A stretch of DNA of 64,000 nucleotides from Anseranas semipalmata. Taxonomy: Eukaryota > Chordata > Aves > Anseriformes > Anseranatidae. The stretch lies in contig VXAA01003327.1 in assembly GCA_013399115.1 (NCBI GenBank), positions 588,447 to 652,446 of the forward strand, given 5' to 3'. Below, piece by piece: positions 1 to 13,300 of the stretch (position 1 is its first letter; each line of letters starts with the position of its first letter). A program made the translations under genes and the position numbers. The notes below the pieces were generated by a model that saw only the letters and a list, made by a program, of their open reading frames with translations, ran no database searches and had not been told where the DNA came from.

Positions 1-1269
1 CAGGAACAGTATGGATGTGGCCAAACTTTGCTGGTAGGTCTCAGGTGAGAGTTGGCCTGAAAGCCATGGAACCTTCTAGATCAATAGTATAGATGTCGTT
101 TATTAGTCTTATTGTGAAACAGAATATAAAGCTCTTAGAAGGCTTAGAAGCAAGATTACGCAAAGAAGTGAAATGTAAATACAACTTCCCTGTGTCCCTG
201 TTCATATCTCCCCTCCCATTTCCTTCTTTTTGCAACATTAATTGCTTCATCTCTCTTCCTTCTGCTCTTTATTTCCAGACAGGTTCCTTGGCTGCTATCT
301 AATAGGAACAGAGCTTCAAAGTTTTACATACAAATACTCCTTTCCAACAGCCAGCACTTTCCTATTAGACATAGGTCTTTCCTTGCTCTCAGTGAGCGAA
401 TCTGTCAGCACTTGGTCAGGCTGATATTAAAAGCACCCTCCTAGGAGGTTGACTTCCTCCAGTCTTCTCATTCTTGCTTGCTTTTTTAAAATAGAAGCTA
501 ATTTAACTACAGCTTTAGCAGTGCCATTCTTTTTACCCGACAGCTTAATATGCACTGTAAAACCTTTTCTTGATTTTGCCATACTTTGTAAATATCATAA
601 AAAATTTCAATTATATAACAATTCTGTTATCTCACAGTCTATAATGTGGGCCTATTTTTTGTGAACCACATGGGATGCATCATTAATAATGCACCCAGCG
701 GCCTCATCAGCTGGATGATTTATCCAAAACAATACCTTTTACTACTTAGGAGGGTCCTGGTGAGCAGAGCACTGTCAAACCATTACTACTTACACTAAAT
801 GGGATTGTGCAGTGAAACACCTCGCTAATATATGAGCTGTTCCCCACTGATTCTGCACAGTTTTTTTTATGTTGGTTTTGGGGGGAGGTTGTTTGTTGAA
901 GTGACGATACCCACTATTTATCTTGAAGGGTTATCTTGCTCTTTCTAGTTTCAAAAGATTTATCCCAATTCCTAACAAAACATCATCATTTCTGGTGTTA
1001 TTGTTGCTGTTCTAAAGCAGGACTTACCTTGCCTGCTACACACTTCTAAAAGTCTACCTCTGAGATAATCATCCAAAAAGTCACAAATCTATATCTGTCA
1101 ACAGAAAAAGATGGGCAGCACCCAGACCATTATATATCCCAGGGAGAAACAGGTTTCTAAAGCAGATAAGAGGACTTGACCTGTCTTCCTCTTTTGGCTA
1201 TGAAGGGAGACGAGGATGACTATTTCATACTTCACTGACCAGTTTTTAGATACTTAAATTTAAATAAAA
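1..1269. other. Unique AT-rich noncoding DNA
   Basis: I see no gene or recognisable repeat here. The open frames are short (60-71 codons), overlap on both strands and have no recognisable domain or convincing splice context. Base composition matches the AT-rich background of the window. Confidence 0.5.
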
Positions 1270-1370
1270 TGAAACACAGGTTTATTGTGCAGGAACCAAA
1301 ATGACAGAGCATGACACCACGGTGCTGGGCACTGTACAAAAATATTTTGGCCAGCCCAGAAGAGTCGTCA
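1270..1370 (+). repeat. Decayed ancient amniote interspersed repeat
   Basis: The core GTGCTGGGCACTGTACAAA resembles the 'GTGCTAGGCACTGTACAAACA' core of an old repeat common in reptile and bird genomes, whose family name I do not recall. Related pieces occur near 3.5, 7.7 and 26.7 kb in this window. The flanks are heavily diverged, so the boundaries are approximate. Confidence 0.4.
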
Positions 1371-3327
1371 TTTAAACCTCTGAATTTTAGAGAGTACCTG
1401 CTCTGCTCCCTACCTCCCAGGTTTGCCTGAGGTTTTTATCTTACAGGAAAGTAGCTTCATTGATGTGCATAACTGGGAGCAGTAAGGGAGATACAGACAT
1501 TGAAGGATTAATTAACAAAAGAGGGGTCAGTATCAAAAGATACAATAAGAAACAATCTTTAACCAACCTGAAAAGCTATGGGATACTCAGTGTATCCTAG
1601 AGATGGAGCTATGCTCGTGGAAAGACTAGAGCCACTGTCCCTGAGGAGTGGGTGCCTCCAGTGTTCCTTCTACCTTGGAAAGAGTCTTCTCCCACTGGAA
1701 TGGTACATTCAGCACAATCCCTACTGCATCCTGGCTGCAATTCCTCCCTGAAACACTGACTGGTGTTTCCCTGACCTTTTCTGACCTCAGATACGGTGAG
1801 CTATAAGCATAGAATCTAAGAACAGAAGAAAGTAGAAGGTGCAAGCAAGGAGATATTAAGGCAATAGATACAGGAACCTTCTGACAGAGAGATCAAAATG
1901 TAAGTGACAAGCAAAGACACTACGAATGTTGACTAGGAAATAGTCATAGAGAAGTGAGATTTCTTTTAGAGACATTCATAGTAGTACAGAAGTACAGGGA
2001 TACAAAGCAACAGTGGGGAAAGGACTGAAAGATTCCTCCCTACAAGGAAGGGAGCAAGAAGAAAAGATTGCAAGGAGACCCACAGAGTATGTGGACAAGC
2101 AATGAGAAAGGCATTTGGTTAATTAATGAGCTACAAGGAAATCAAGTAGAACAATGCCCCCCGCCCCCGCCATACACCAAAAAAAGAAAAAAAAAGGTAT
2201 TTTCACACAACTCGTTTAATGTTAGCACAATATTATATGGACTTTACAGCATAACACTTCCTTCTGGGCTGGAACAGAGCTGTTGTAGAACAGGAAAGAA
2301 CAGGGTGGAATAAAAGAGAAAAGAAAAAAAATCCACAGTTCAAACTGTAACTGACATGCAGGTAGGCAAAAAGGAATTGCCCAAACTGGTGTCTAGCTAC
2401 TACACACTGCTACTGGGCCCAGTGGACCTGGGTAGCTGGCAGTGTTTGTACAAGCAGAAATAAATCAGAGAGAAATTTGATATTTGTATCACAAACTTTG
2501 CATTAAAAAGGTTTGTGGGATTTGTAGCAGGGCTTAACCTCTTCTCCAGCCCTCCCCAGCCTCTCTGCGCCTCCTCAGCCTGTGCTCTAGTTCCCATCTG
2601 TGGGCTTGGGCAATGAGCTGTGCTGAATCTTGCTGTTACTGTTGAGGGTGCTACAGACCCTGGCATGGCTGTCAGAGCTGCACCAGTAGTGTCTGAGTAC
2701 TTCCTGCTGCTGCAGCTTATGGTGGCATCTTAGATCAAAACAACCTTCACCCCAACAGGGCTGTGAATGGTTGCATTCAAGTTGAGGACATGGATCTCCT
2801 GTGCCGTCTTTGCTATGGCAATAACAATATCTTTGACTGCATGGCAAGATCTAGCTGGGCTCGGCTGGGAGGCAGTTTCCTGCACAGTGAATCGTTGCTG
2901 ACACTGCTGCAGTCCCTCGCTATGGTGAAAGCCACAAGAGGATGCAGGTGGCATGGTGACAGGGACAGTTCCAGCAGGGCTCCTGATAGAGGCTGGAGGG
3001 GAGACAGTGAAGAAACTACAGTGATCAGGAGAAGGCAGTAGAAAATATTGCTACATACTCTCCCACTTTTCCTAGTTTTATTTTCCACCTTTCTCCCTCA
3101 CGAGGGTGGCTTGCTCAAGTCCTCCATTCGTCCAAATTATTTACATCAATAAAACAAGTGACAGCATCTACTATACCAGCTGCAAGGATGCAGCAAGCAC
3201 GATGCCCATAAAAACCCTTATCTCCTGTTTCCCACTGCAGGCGGTGTCCTGTGATTGCTGGATTGGCTGATCAGGCTCAAGCTGTAGTGACGGGATTTCA
3301 TAAACACCATTTTTCAGAGGAAGCTCT
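1371..3327. other. Noncoding interval, no recognised repeat
   Basis: The part around 2.5-3.1 kb is somewhat less AT-rich and carries overlapping open frames on both strands (up to 92 codons). No domain is recognisable and frames open equally on opposite strands, which argues for chance. A short C-rich run is followed by an A-rich run near 2157-2196. Confidence 0.45.
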
Positions 3328-3478
3328 GTCTGATGGCTAAGGTGCTAGACTGGGACTCAGGAGAACACAATTAATTCCTCCCTTGTCTCAGGTCTCCTGA
3401 CAATCTGGGGCACATCCCTCCCTTGATTACATGCCTGTAAAACAGGGATAAAAAAATACATCCTCTGTCTATTCAAGG
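3328..3478 (+). repeat. MIR-type SINE, near full length
   Basis: In order, the sequence shows a tRNA-like head (GATGGCTAAGGTGCTAGAC), then GGGACTCAGGAGA, then a decayed copy of the central block, then TGTAAAACAGGGATAA. This is the order in the MIR consensus (tRNA-derived head, 'GACTCAGGAGACC', 'CTGTAAAATGGGGATAA'). MIRs are ancient SINEs mobilised by L2-type LINE machinery and are inactive fossils in birds. Confidence 0.65.
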
Positions 3479-3487
3479 CATGCCTTT

Positions 3488-3555
3488 TCTCCTTTCTTCA
3501 TACAGCACCTGGTATCATGGGACCACCAATTACAAAAAGGGCCCTCAGTAAAGTT
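3488..3555 (-). repeat. Possible copy of the ancient amniote repeat, reverse
   Basis: CATACAGCACCTGGTATCATGGGACC resembles the reverse complement of the 'GGGCCCCATTGTGCTAGGCACTGTA' core seen at 1.3, 7.7 and 26.7 kb. It lies directly after a MIR, an association also seen at 7.7 kb. Divergence is high, so this is tentative. Confidence 0.33.
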
Positions 3556-5039
3556 CAATGAAGGTAATACATCCCAAATTGAATTATTTGAGGAAAAAGA
3601 GGGCTTAATTCTACAAAGATTCCAAAAACTATGTATGCACAAATGGCTTTTAAAAATAATTCTATTTATTTTTAATCTTATTTGCCAGTCTTATCTTTCA
3701 AACAGTCAAAGATAACACCAATATAACCTGGCAAAGCAACAGTAATTTAATAGAAAGAATAGATAAAGTGTCCAGATGCACGTCCAGCATGTAAATTGAA
3801 GGAATTGCTTTATTATACTTGCCAGATTTAGCGGAGAAAAATGTCATATCTTAATGACACAATTGTTAAAACTTGAAGTGTTGGTATGTCTCCTGCATGG
3901 CTAGAAAAATCAAAGGACATAGAAGGTAAAGATCTATATCATACCAAAGCAATATAGTGACAGGGAGACTTGGGATAATAAACACCCTGAACTAAGAATG
4001 AGGTGAGCACCATAAACTAGGCATTGTATAGATAGTGCCCCAAGGTTCATAATGCATATTCTAAATCAAGAAGCTCATAAAAAGTACTGATAGACAATTC
4101 CACTGGGACATTCAGATCAAGAGGTGCCTGTGAAGCCACCATAAATACAATTGCTATGGATAGACGAGGAACAAACCACTGCCATCCACAAGTTCAAGAC
4201 CAAGTGCATTAAGCAAAAGACTTACTTGGGGAAGGAATCCAAAAGTACGAGCAGACAGATGGGAGCCAATACTTGTTTCTTGTTCTGCTGTCCGCTCAGT
4301 CTGACCTTGGAGGAGATATTCTGGGCTCAGTCCTGAAAAGTAGTGACAAGCTTGTTCCTGAATTAACAAAGCCTTCAGAAACATGCTTTGCCAACCTTGT
4401 ATCTTGCAAGCAGGGAGAAGGTGCTCCCCTTCCCAGGACAGAGCCTGCCAAAGTACTCTGTTATCAATTGTAAAGATGGCATCTGTTCTCAAAGCTGTAT
4501 TTGCACTGGCTGTGAATTACACCATCAGGGTGGGTAGGCACCGGCTGATCACACTCAGATCTCATCTGGAAGGGGACCAGGCTTCTACAAAATCTCTCTG
4601 CCCATTTCACTTCTGTCTCTCTGCATACAACTTATGGGTCTCCTATCCCAGCTCCTTTTGAGGGCTTGTAAGAACCCAAGCTCTATGCAGAGCGTTGGTT
4701 GGAGTATCTCTCTGCTGTGTGTGACTGTGGGTGTGCGTCCATTCACCAGGAATGTCCCAGGAGCTGGCTATTGCTTGGGCCCCAACCATATGTGCTCTTC
4801 CAGGCTTCAGTAGGTCCCATCTCCAAGCAATCCTCCCATGAAACCCTCATCCCTTCTTGCCTCTCAAAGTCCCATAGAGGGAAAGGGACATCTAAGCACG
4901 GTTAAGCTCAGGCTGTATGTTTTCTGGACAGGATTCCTCTCTGACTCATATCAATTCTACTGCAGGATAACATTATTGATTTTAGTGCAGGTATGGCTGA
5001 TTTACACAAGGTTGAAAAAGAGGAGAGCAGTGATGACCC
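3556..5039. other. Noncoding interval, nothing recognised
   Basis: The longest frame is 112 codons on the minus strand (4154-4492). It overlaps forward frames of similar length and has no recognisable motif. I see no repeat family I can name. Confidence 0.45.
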
Positions 5040-5135
5040 CCGTAAAATGGGGATAATAATCTTTACCTACAACCCATGGGAAATGTGAGAGTTAATTAAT
5101 TAGTATTGTAAATCTCTGTGAGATCCTAACAGTCT
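5040..5135 (+). repeat. MIR-type SINE, 3' part
   Basis: GTAAAATGGGGATAATAATC is followed by TTTACCTAC and then GTTAATTAATTAGTATTGTAAA. This is the 3' half of the MIR consensus in the right order ('GTAAAATGGGGATAATAAT', 'ACCTACCTCA', 'TTAATTCATTAATGTTTGTAAA'). Confidence 0.6.
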
Positions 5136-7167
5136 ATAAATGAATTCAAATGGCACCAGAGAGAGAGGGGGTATAAAATTGTTCTTCTTACAAAAGTTAA
5201 AAAATACAGACAAGGAGAAACAAGTGGAATACAGAGCCAAACATTCAAACTTCTCAAAGAATTCCTGACATTTTCTTTAAAAGAAATTGCTGTCAATGCA
5301 GTCCAAAGAAGTTCACAAAAGGGCCTGCTTTAAGTTTAGTCAATTAAAGATGTGAGAAAAAGAACTTTAGATATCATTGACCCAGATATTCTGTGGCGTT
5401 TATATTCATAAAAGAATAAAATATGGACACAATGAATTGCAAGAAAAATTCCCAATACAGATGGTTAACTTGGTGTTCTACCCTTCAATAGTGCAGAATT
5501 TGGAAAGGTGATGGAGTCAGATGTAGAGGACTATTCCCTGATCAAGGGAACAAAATATGCTATTTAATAATAATGAGACAGGAAAGAAGGATTTTTTAAA
5601 ATCTGTTGTAGTGTTAGAATGATGCTCTAACAGAGCAATATCTCCCAAAGGCTGTGCTCTATACAGGCAGCTAAGCCCACTTCAAAAAACATTAGTAAGA
5701 CAGCCCAGTTTATTTCTACACCCAAATATTTAAAAGTGAGTGCAAAAATGGTTGGCATTGGATCGTTGGGTTTAGCTACTCCTTCACCTACAGAAGGATG
5801 TAAGAACTCCAAGTGTGTTTTTTTATTTTTTGTGCTTTTATTGTGCTACATAGAAATGAATGACATAAGGACCAAAAGCGCAGGATGTCCTTCTCCCAGG
5901 AGAGATTCAGAACACATTCAGTCACACTCTGCAGTATGCTTCTCTCCTTTGACCATAGAGAAAGCCCTAAGAGACTTGTTGAATGACTTGAGCAGCCAAA
6001 TTAGGTCCTTATAATGGAACTTTATAGGCCACCCCATCTTATTATGTTTGAAAATAGTATCTGAAAATTATTCAGAAGCCTAAAAAGGCTAATGAAATCT
6101 GACCTGTTGCATTCCTTATGTATAGGGTTTGTTTGCTTGTTTGTTTGTTAACTCTTATCACCTGCAGTTCCCCAAAGCCAGCAGAAAGCCAGGCAACAAT
6201 TTTAGGTACACCTGTAAAAATTCAAAGCTAGCATCACTGGGAAATTAACAGAGTACCTCTTCAATTAGACTTTTCCAAGGTCTCCATCTGGCTCAAGTAA
6301 ATTTGAAGAAGCAAAAGAAAACATCACTCTGAGTCATCATCTTCAAACCAATGATTAATTCAGAGGAGACTGGTTAAAGCTCACCCTTGTCATTGAGTCC
6401 TGCATAGTCTAGGATGACAGTATCATCTACAGATAGTGAATCAAGACAACCATAATTCCAAATAATAAACCAGAGGAAGCATTACTAGCTTAATTTGCAG
6501 CATCACATTGATGAGCCAATGCTTTTGCTGGTGGCTTTGAGTATATTTCCTACCCCGGGGCATGCGTTTTCCGTTAGAAGTGACCTGTGGCTTCCTTCAC
6601 CCTGATGTTCCATTACTGCCTATTTGCAGCTAAGAGTGTTGTGAATACAATTACAAATATAAGGGGGTCACTTCTACAGTCGTCTATCAGTCCTGTAATT
6701 GTAATAGCTTCCTTAACTTCACAAGTGACCTGCTCAATATGAACATGCTCCCTTATGTATATGTAAAACCTTTGTTGATGAGGTGTTTTAATAATTGCTC
6801 TGTTGTAAAGAACAATTTTTGGATGTGCGGTACTCAGGCAGTGTTAGAAAACACTCTGAGCAGCAGCTGAAAACATTGGCATTTTTCAGCTGACTTCTGT
6901 GATCAGTGTGCTACACCAGGATAACCCAGGAGAAAAACCATGTGATAGCTGAAGATTTCTTTTGAAAAGTCTTTGAAACAAATAAGCTCAGAAGATTTTT
7001 GTAACCAACAAAAAAGTACATTATTTATTAGCACTGAGCCCCTCAGCCAGAGACTTCACCTGGATCCCTGTTCCAAAATCCCAATGATCTGTGTAGTTCT
7101 TCTACCTTAAGAAAGAAGTGCATTTGCAAAGCATCATGAGGAAGCTTCTCCAATACTGGCCTGTGTG
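5136..7167. other. Noncoding AT-rich interval
   Basis: No gene or clear repeat is visible. A small TTTG-rich run lies at about 6128-6150. The open frame at 5736-6014 (92 codons) has no recognisable feature. Confidence 0.5.
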
Positions 7168-7235
7168 AGTAGTCTCATAGACCAGGCTGGGCACTGGACT
7201 GTGAGTCAGGCAACCTTCCCTCTGTTCCTAGCCTT
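7168..7235 (+). repeat. MIR-type SINE, 5' part
   Basis: GGGCACTGGACTGTGAGTCAGG matches the post-tRNA region of MIR ('GCACTGGACTGGGAGTCAGGAGACC'), followed by a decayed remainder. Only the 5' part is recognisable. Confidence 0.45.
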
Positions 7236-7644
7236 GGAGTCTGAACCTGCACATATAAGTAGAGCTCTTGATCTGGCCTATGTAGATGGTGAAACATCTC
7301 TTTTATGTACAGCAACTAAGACAGCTAGAAACCAAAGGGAGAGATGCTGCTGGGTTTTAATGTAATGTACATACATATTAAAAACATTATTCAGTTTACA
7401 AGGGTATCTGATCTTTCTAATGAAGGGCAAGGGACACATGAATTAAAATAAACATGAGATAACAGACACAAAAACATTGCAAAGATGTTTAAAAGTAGGG
7501 TAACATGCTACCTAAAAAAGTCCCTTTTTAACATACTCTACTAGTGAGCTAGAAAAAGTATACCTATATATGTCAAATACTGCTTCTTCTCCTTACGTGC
7601 TGTACTTAATCTTTAGGATTAGTGAAGGTCCAGATTTTGTAAAT
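7236..7644. other. Noncoding AT-rich interval
   Basis: AT-rich with no recognisable repeat or gene. The 7165-7365 open frame overlaps the MIR piece and is not credible. Confidence 0.5.
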
Positions 7645-7700
7645 ATTTGTGGTGGATCTTGGTACCTCAGTTTCCTCATCTGTAAAACGCTGGCACATTA
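7645..7700 (+). repeat. MIR-type SINE, central part (left half of split copy)
   Basis: CCTCAGTTTCCTCATCTGTAAAA is essentially the MIR central consensus. The match stops shortly after and resumes at about 7838, consistent with insertion of another repeat between the two halves. Confidence 0.65.
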
Positions 7701-7704
7701 TTGT

Positions 7705-7830
7705 TTTTCATATAGCAATAGCGCCTAGAGGCCAACCACCTCAGCATCCCATTGTGCTTTGGTAAGATATGGAAAATTACAATCTCTGCCCCAGAGCTTA
7801 AAATTGTTTGTCTTCATTATAGGCCTCTTA
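7705..7830 (+). repeat. Ancient amniote repeat inserted in a MIR
   Basis: AGCAATAGCGCCTAGAGGCC, CCCATTGTGCTTTGG and AATCTCTGCCCCAGAGCTTA follow in order. This matches an old reptile/bird repeat with the order 'GCAGTAGCGCCTAGAGGCC ... CCCATTGTGCTAGGC ... GTCCCTGCCCCAAAGAGCTTA'. It is the best-preserved copy of this family in the window. I do not recall its database name. Confidence 0.55.
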
Positions 7831-7837
7831 TGGAGCT

Positions 7838-7915
7838 TAATGCTTCTGAAGTGCTTAGAAAGCCTGCAGTGAAAGGTGGGTTATAAATGCAAAGAGTAGT
7901 AGCAATGATAATAGA
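7838..7915 (+). repeat. MIR-type SINE, 3' end (right half of split copy)
   Basis: GAAGTGCTTAGAAAGCCTGC, then GTGAAAGGTGGGTTATAAAT, then GCAAAGAGTAGTAGCAATGA. This resembles the amniote MIR/CORE-SINE 3' tail ('AAGCGCTTTGAGATCC ... GATGAAAGGCGCTATATAAATGCAAAGTATTATTA'). Confidence 0.6.
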
Positions 7916-10311
7916 TTTTTTTGATTGAGGGAAAGTCACAAATAAACATACAGTGTGATGCATTAAATGTAAAGGAAAAAAAACAACAACAAGGATTTAG
8001 TAATCTGCTATCATCAGACTAAAGAAAAATACCTCTGTCACCAAGGATTGTGGCTAGAAAGTGATGGGTGGACTTCAGTTCAAAAGTTCAATTATACAAT
8101 TTCAGATTCAAAGGAAACTTCAGCCTAGCTATTGCCTAGCGATACGATTACTGAAACCTTGAAGGAATGAAATTGAGTTTGAACTGAGTGTAGGAGCAGT
8201 AATTTACCAGTTGGAGTATTCAGGAAACATTAACCCTGTAAATGCCACTGGCAAGGTAGAATTGATTAATGCAGTGGTGACCTATTTTTGAAGATATCAG
8301 TCAATTTATACTTCACAACATAGAAAAAGTATTGTTTCAACTTAATCTTTGCTCAGACAAAGGAGTAAATTCTCCCCAAAGCCTAAGAAAAATTTCTCCA
8401 TGTTGAATATTTCATAGAAGATTTGCTCTCCTGATTTAGTCAGAGGTCCCCACTGACAGCACACAGAATCATCTGCTTTGGATGAAGGATAAGAAACCTT
8501 GTATTAGTTATGTTGGGATAACCTGTTCCAGTGAATTCACTTCTTACGTATGTTATAAATTGATTTATGCTCCAGGTTACTAAATTGTTGGCACTGTCAA
8601 AAAGTCTTTCTTTAATTGTTGGGAGCAAATATTTAATTTTTGCTATGATACTTATGTGTAGTCTTCCTGTCCACCTTGGTATCCTTGATATTTAATATTG
8701 TCTCTCTTCACATAAGCATATGATTAAAATGCTGATTTAATTTTGCATTTACATGGCAGTTTTCTACCTGCAATGCTATAAAATCCTGTATTAGCATCAA
8801 TTCCACCCTTGAAGAACTATCAAATCCATAGCAGATGATTCCAATAATCTAGTCTCACATCCCACTTAAGGTACTGTATTTTATACAGTATTTTAACCTG
8901 CAATTCCTGCACCCAACCCAATAACTCATGCCTGAGCCAAGGATATACTTTAGATAGAGATCCATCCAGTCAAGAGTTGGTCCTAATTTCTGGGTTTAAG
9001 AAGCAAGAAAGATTCTTATCCCCAACAGCATCATCTTTCAGTGGTTATAGGTAACTCTGGTGTACAGTATTTTATTCCTGAATAACAACTCTCCAACCAC
9101 AGGGGAAGACAATAGAGAATGAGCTGAGCCTGAATTTTGGAGTTACTTATTCAGCCCCAGTTCCCTGTGCAGATGCTGAAGTTCCTTGGTTAAGTCCCAT
9201 ACAGGAGTCCCACTACAATAGTTTGTAAAAAAGAAATTCCAGAATTGATTCTGCTTTGCATATGACCTACTAGAGACCCATATTTCAGGAGAATTAGTTG
9301 GGAACCAGGCAGGATGTGCTATGATCTCTCAAAATGTCATTATATGTCCTGTTTAGATAACTGAATCAATCTGCTACTCAGCGCAGTCAGTGAAGTCTAA
9401 AAAGACTTTTAAATGCCCACCCCTTGGGCCACCTAAACATAAACATCTTGTGCTATTTCAGGTGCTGTCAAGTGTCCTCCCCTGGGTCCACCTGCCACTC
9501 CAGAAGGACACGGGTCTTCTGTAGGTTGCATCACATCTGCCAGCCTCTGAAGCAGCCGCAGATGCTGTAGGGCATCTCAGATGGCATGAAGCACCTCTTG
9601 CAAAGCAACCGATTCCTGCTCCATAGGTCAAGTTTCAAATACAATGTGTGAACTAACTAAAGCACAACAGGTCTGACTCTGACTCACTCTCATGGGCATT
9701 AAGATTTAGCTCTCCCAAAAAGAAGAGATAAGACATGACTGTTTCCATGAGAAGTAGCTGTATGACCTCTTGAAGACAATGGCTTGGAGCAATGACCACA
9801 CCTTTGATGCCAGAGGAACTGCCAATGCAAATAAATCCCAGACTGCCAGCGAACATGGCACTCAAGGAGAAAAGCTCTTAATCTCACTAGACAGCTGGGA
9901 TAAACATTTATATAGGAAACATTTTCAAAAGACTAGGCAGATTATAAAGGCACCAGGAGTCACTGAAATCTTGTTAAACATTGTTCACTGCATTACTTTA
10001 GATTTTAGTTTGAACTTACATTGTCAGATAAATTCCATTTATCTCCTGAATGCTTTTCTTACTGTGACTATTTGTTGCTATGAATTCACACCTTCAGTGA
10101 AGATTTACATTTCGTCCTTGATCAAGACAAAGATAATGCTCAGTTTCAATCATTCTCAGGCACCTTTTTTTTCACTTAACTGGGTTAGTGTTTCTTAGTG
10201 TGACACTGAAAACACTGGTTATGGTTTTCAACCGTTAGTGTAGGAAAGAAGGATGGTCTTACAGGTAAGGGACTGAATTAGTCCCCAGAGAAAGTTTCTC
10301 TCAAACACTGC
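7916..10311. other. Noncoding interval
   Basis: I see no gene. The frame at 9770-10198 (142 codons) is among the longer ones in the window but shows no domain and no codon pattern I recognise. The patch at about 9420-9640 is less AT-rich and could be a decayed repeat I cannot name. Confidence 0.45.
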
Positions 10312-10392
10312 CACAGACTTCCAGCCTGACCTTAGAAAAACCATATTAGTCCCTCTGTGCATCTGTAAAATTGGGAAATAAATGCTTTCTCT
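10312..10392 (+). repeat. MIR-type SINE fragment
   Basis: CTGACCTTAGAAAAACCATA is followed by CCTCTGTGCATCTGTAAAAT. This matches the MIR order 'GTGACCTTGGGCAAGTCAC ... CCTCTGTGCCTCAG ... CATCTGTAAAATGGGG' with an internal deletion. Confidence 0.55.
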
Positions 10393-13300
10393 TCCCCATT
10401 TTTGACCTCACCTTTTGCTACACACAAGGCCAAGTACACTGAGAACAAATTTTAATTGAGATTCCTAGACATTCTTTTAATACAGCCAATGATGAATCAT
10501 CAACATCATGGTAAATTTGGTGATTTAACCAATACAATTGCTCCACTATGATTCAGAAACATAAAGACTTAAATGATATTTTCAGAAGAGCCATAGAAGA
10601 ATTCCCATGAGCACTCCCACACTTCCATTTGCTATCCTATCTCACTTGACATTAATTACAAACTAATGAGTGACATTTTCTGTTCTGCACTGATACTTTA
10701 CTTTTTCCTCCTGTGGGGCTATCAACCAACGTTGAAGGACGTGTCCAGGCTGTGAGCATTTATCCATCCCAACTCATGAAGCTCAGCATTTCAGCTAAAA
10801 CAAGACTTTTGTACAAAATAACCCCTCTTTCCAAAAATTATTTTCACTGTTAATCCCTTCTGTTTGGCGCAGTTTGTACTGGAAATTAATTTTTCTCATA
10901 CTCTTACTTGGATGGCAGGAGAAATGACCACATGCCCCTTGACACTTCCCACTGTCTGTACGTTTTCCTGATTTGCCAATATCATATTTTAAACCAAACT
11001 ATCCTTAAGCAACTCAGTTTGCTTTCCTGCATATTTTGGCTCCTTGGCAATACAGAGAAGATTATTTTGATCCGAGTTCCTTCTTACAAACTGTGTTCAG
11101 GGCAATGGAGTGATTTATACTAATAAATCTTGATCATTGTCTCTATGCACTTAATGACTATGTCTAAAATAATTACCTATGGTACTAAATCTATACTACT
11201 CAATTGTTACAATAGTCACTGGCATTGTTTTGGCTTGGGCGAACAAGCTCAAATAACTGCAAGGCACAATGCAGGCCCTAGAATGATCCAGGAACCACTC
11301 CTAGCAGGCTGTTTGTACACAGTGACCTTATTTTGGATGGTTAGAGTTCAATAGTGTGACCACAGTCTGTTCTGTGCTACCTGGATTCCAGGCCAGAAAA
11401 CAGGGCTGGGTACATTTGCCATCGTATATAGCAAACAGAGAACATCAAAGGAGGAACTGAGCATGTCTCTGAAAAGGCTGTAATTCCCACTTACAGACAT
11501 GGGAGATGTAGGGTAGGCTGCAGACCTGTAGACTGTATGTTGTTACCTGATGAAAGAGAAAGGAAAAAATGGTATCTTGCTACATTTATAGAACCTGGAG
11601 CAAAGGGAGATGAATGGGGAGATGAATGATCTCCAGTACAATCTAAAATAGTCCTATGACTGCATGGACTACACAGGGCTCTTTGTACCTGCTTAACATC
11701 CACACATCTTCCTGGACTCTGGACCTTACAGCCAGCCTTGAGAGGGAGGGAAACATCAGCACCTCTTGCTTCTACACTAGAATTCCACATTGTCCATTTT
11801 GTGGCTCACTAACAGTTGCCAAGGGGGTTCTAGGGCTAAGAACACGGTCTCTTCCTCAATGCTAACATGGAGAATGTAGTTTTTATAAAAGTCAGAAAGA
11901 TTTTCTTTGTTAAAAAAAAAAAAAAGGGAAAGAAAATGAGAATATACCAGAAGCTAAAAGTGACTGAAACCTCAGTGTCATAACTTCCCTTCCCAGCAGC
12001 AGAAATACTGAAGTTATTGGTAAAAGCATTAATTAATCACACAACTTTAAAGATCTGTGTCACTGTCAGTAATGAAATAAATACAGGACAGTGTAGTCAG
12101 GCTATTCCTGAATATTGGGTGCGCTATTACAATAATTAAGATGACTAGTGATTAACTGTCTTGTTTGCTGATACTTTCTTGGTCAGATAACTATAGCTAC
12201 ATTAAATGACAAGCTAAACATATGTTTGGATCATCATTCACTGATGCATTTGTCCCTCTTATACGGCAGGAAAAAGCCACACATATTAAGATCTAAAATG
12301 CAATAATCAACTTACTTGAGCTCCAAGGAATAGTGGTGAGAAAGAAACTGCTTGCAAACTACAGAGTGAAATTCAGACTAACCGTATTGTACCTTTATCA
12401 CTCATCCATGAACATGAAATCATTGTTCACCCAAATTCTGAAATAAGGATTTTCTTTATAAAAATGCATCATATCGACAGAAGTGAGTTTAGGCTGAGTA
12501 CAGTTAGTATCTGGCAGCGCAAAAGATCTGAGACAAGAGAATCTAATGACAGCAGTTTACATTTCCTCAAGGAAAGAGTGCAATTACTGGACTGGAGTCA
12601 ATTTGAACAAAAATGAACTTTATTTGTAAGCTGGAGAATGAAAGTCCCAATTAATTATTCACAATTACTCTAGTCCATTGCATCTTACTGTAACCAAGCA
12701 TCACTTCAGAAAACTGGTAATATTTGGCACCTCACAGGATTCCTCCCATTGCTTCAGGATATCAGCTATGCCTCCCTGTCTCCTCTCCTTCTCCAGGGCT
12801 ACTCTGTCCTCTTTCTTACTCCTGTGGCAATAACCATGCTGTCAGCAATGATAGCAACCAAATATCAGCTGTTTCTCTGGGTGGCTTTGCACCCCACTTC
12901 CAATCAAAAGATAGCAAGGAATATACGGTAATTCTTTCTGCTTGTACAGAGTTTCCATCCCAGGTTCTTCAGTAACATTGTTCTATGTTCTCTGCCACCC
13001 TTTTCCACCCCAAAGGAATCTGGTGTTCAATGCTGGGTGAAGAGACAGATTAGATTAGACTGAGCTTGCAAAGTACTTCAGTATCCTTTGGGAAACAAGA
13101 CATTCTAAAATTGCAAGGTACTGTATTATCATTAAAGTGATTAACTGAGTTAGCATTAAAATACAGAAATAACCTACATGCGGGGAGTATGTCTGTTTGT
13201 CAGTTAGCAGAATCCTCATTTTATGAAAGCTGAGCTTGAGCCAGTTTTTAAATGTGTAGCTTTGAACGTCCAGCATACATTGAAGAGGTGTAAAGATGCC

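Noticed and set aside
9770..10198. 142-codon forward frame
   Set aside because: No domain, no Kozak or splice context and AT-rich composition equal to the background; consistent with chance.
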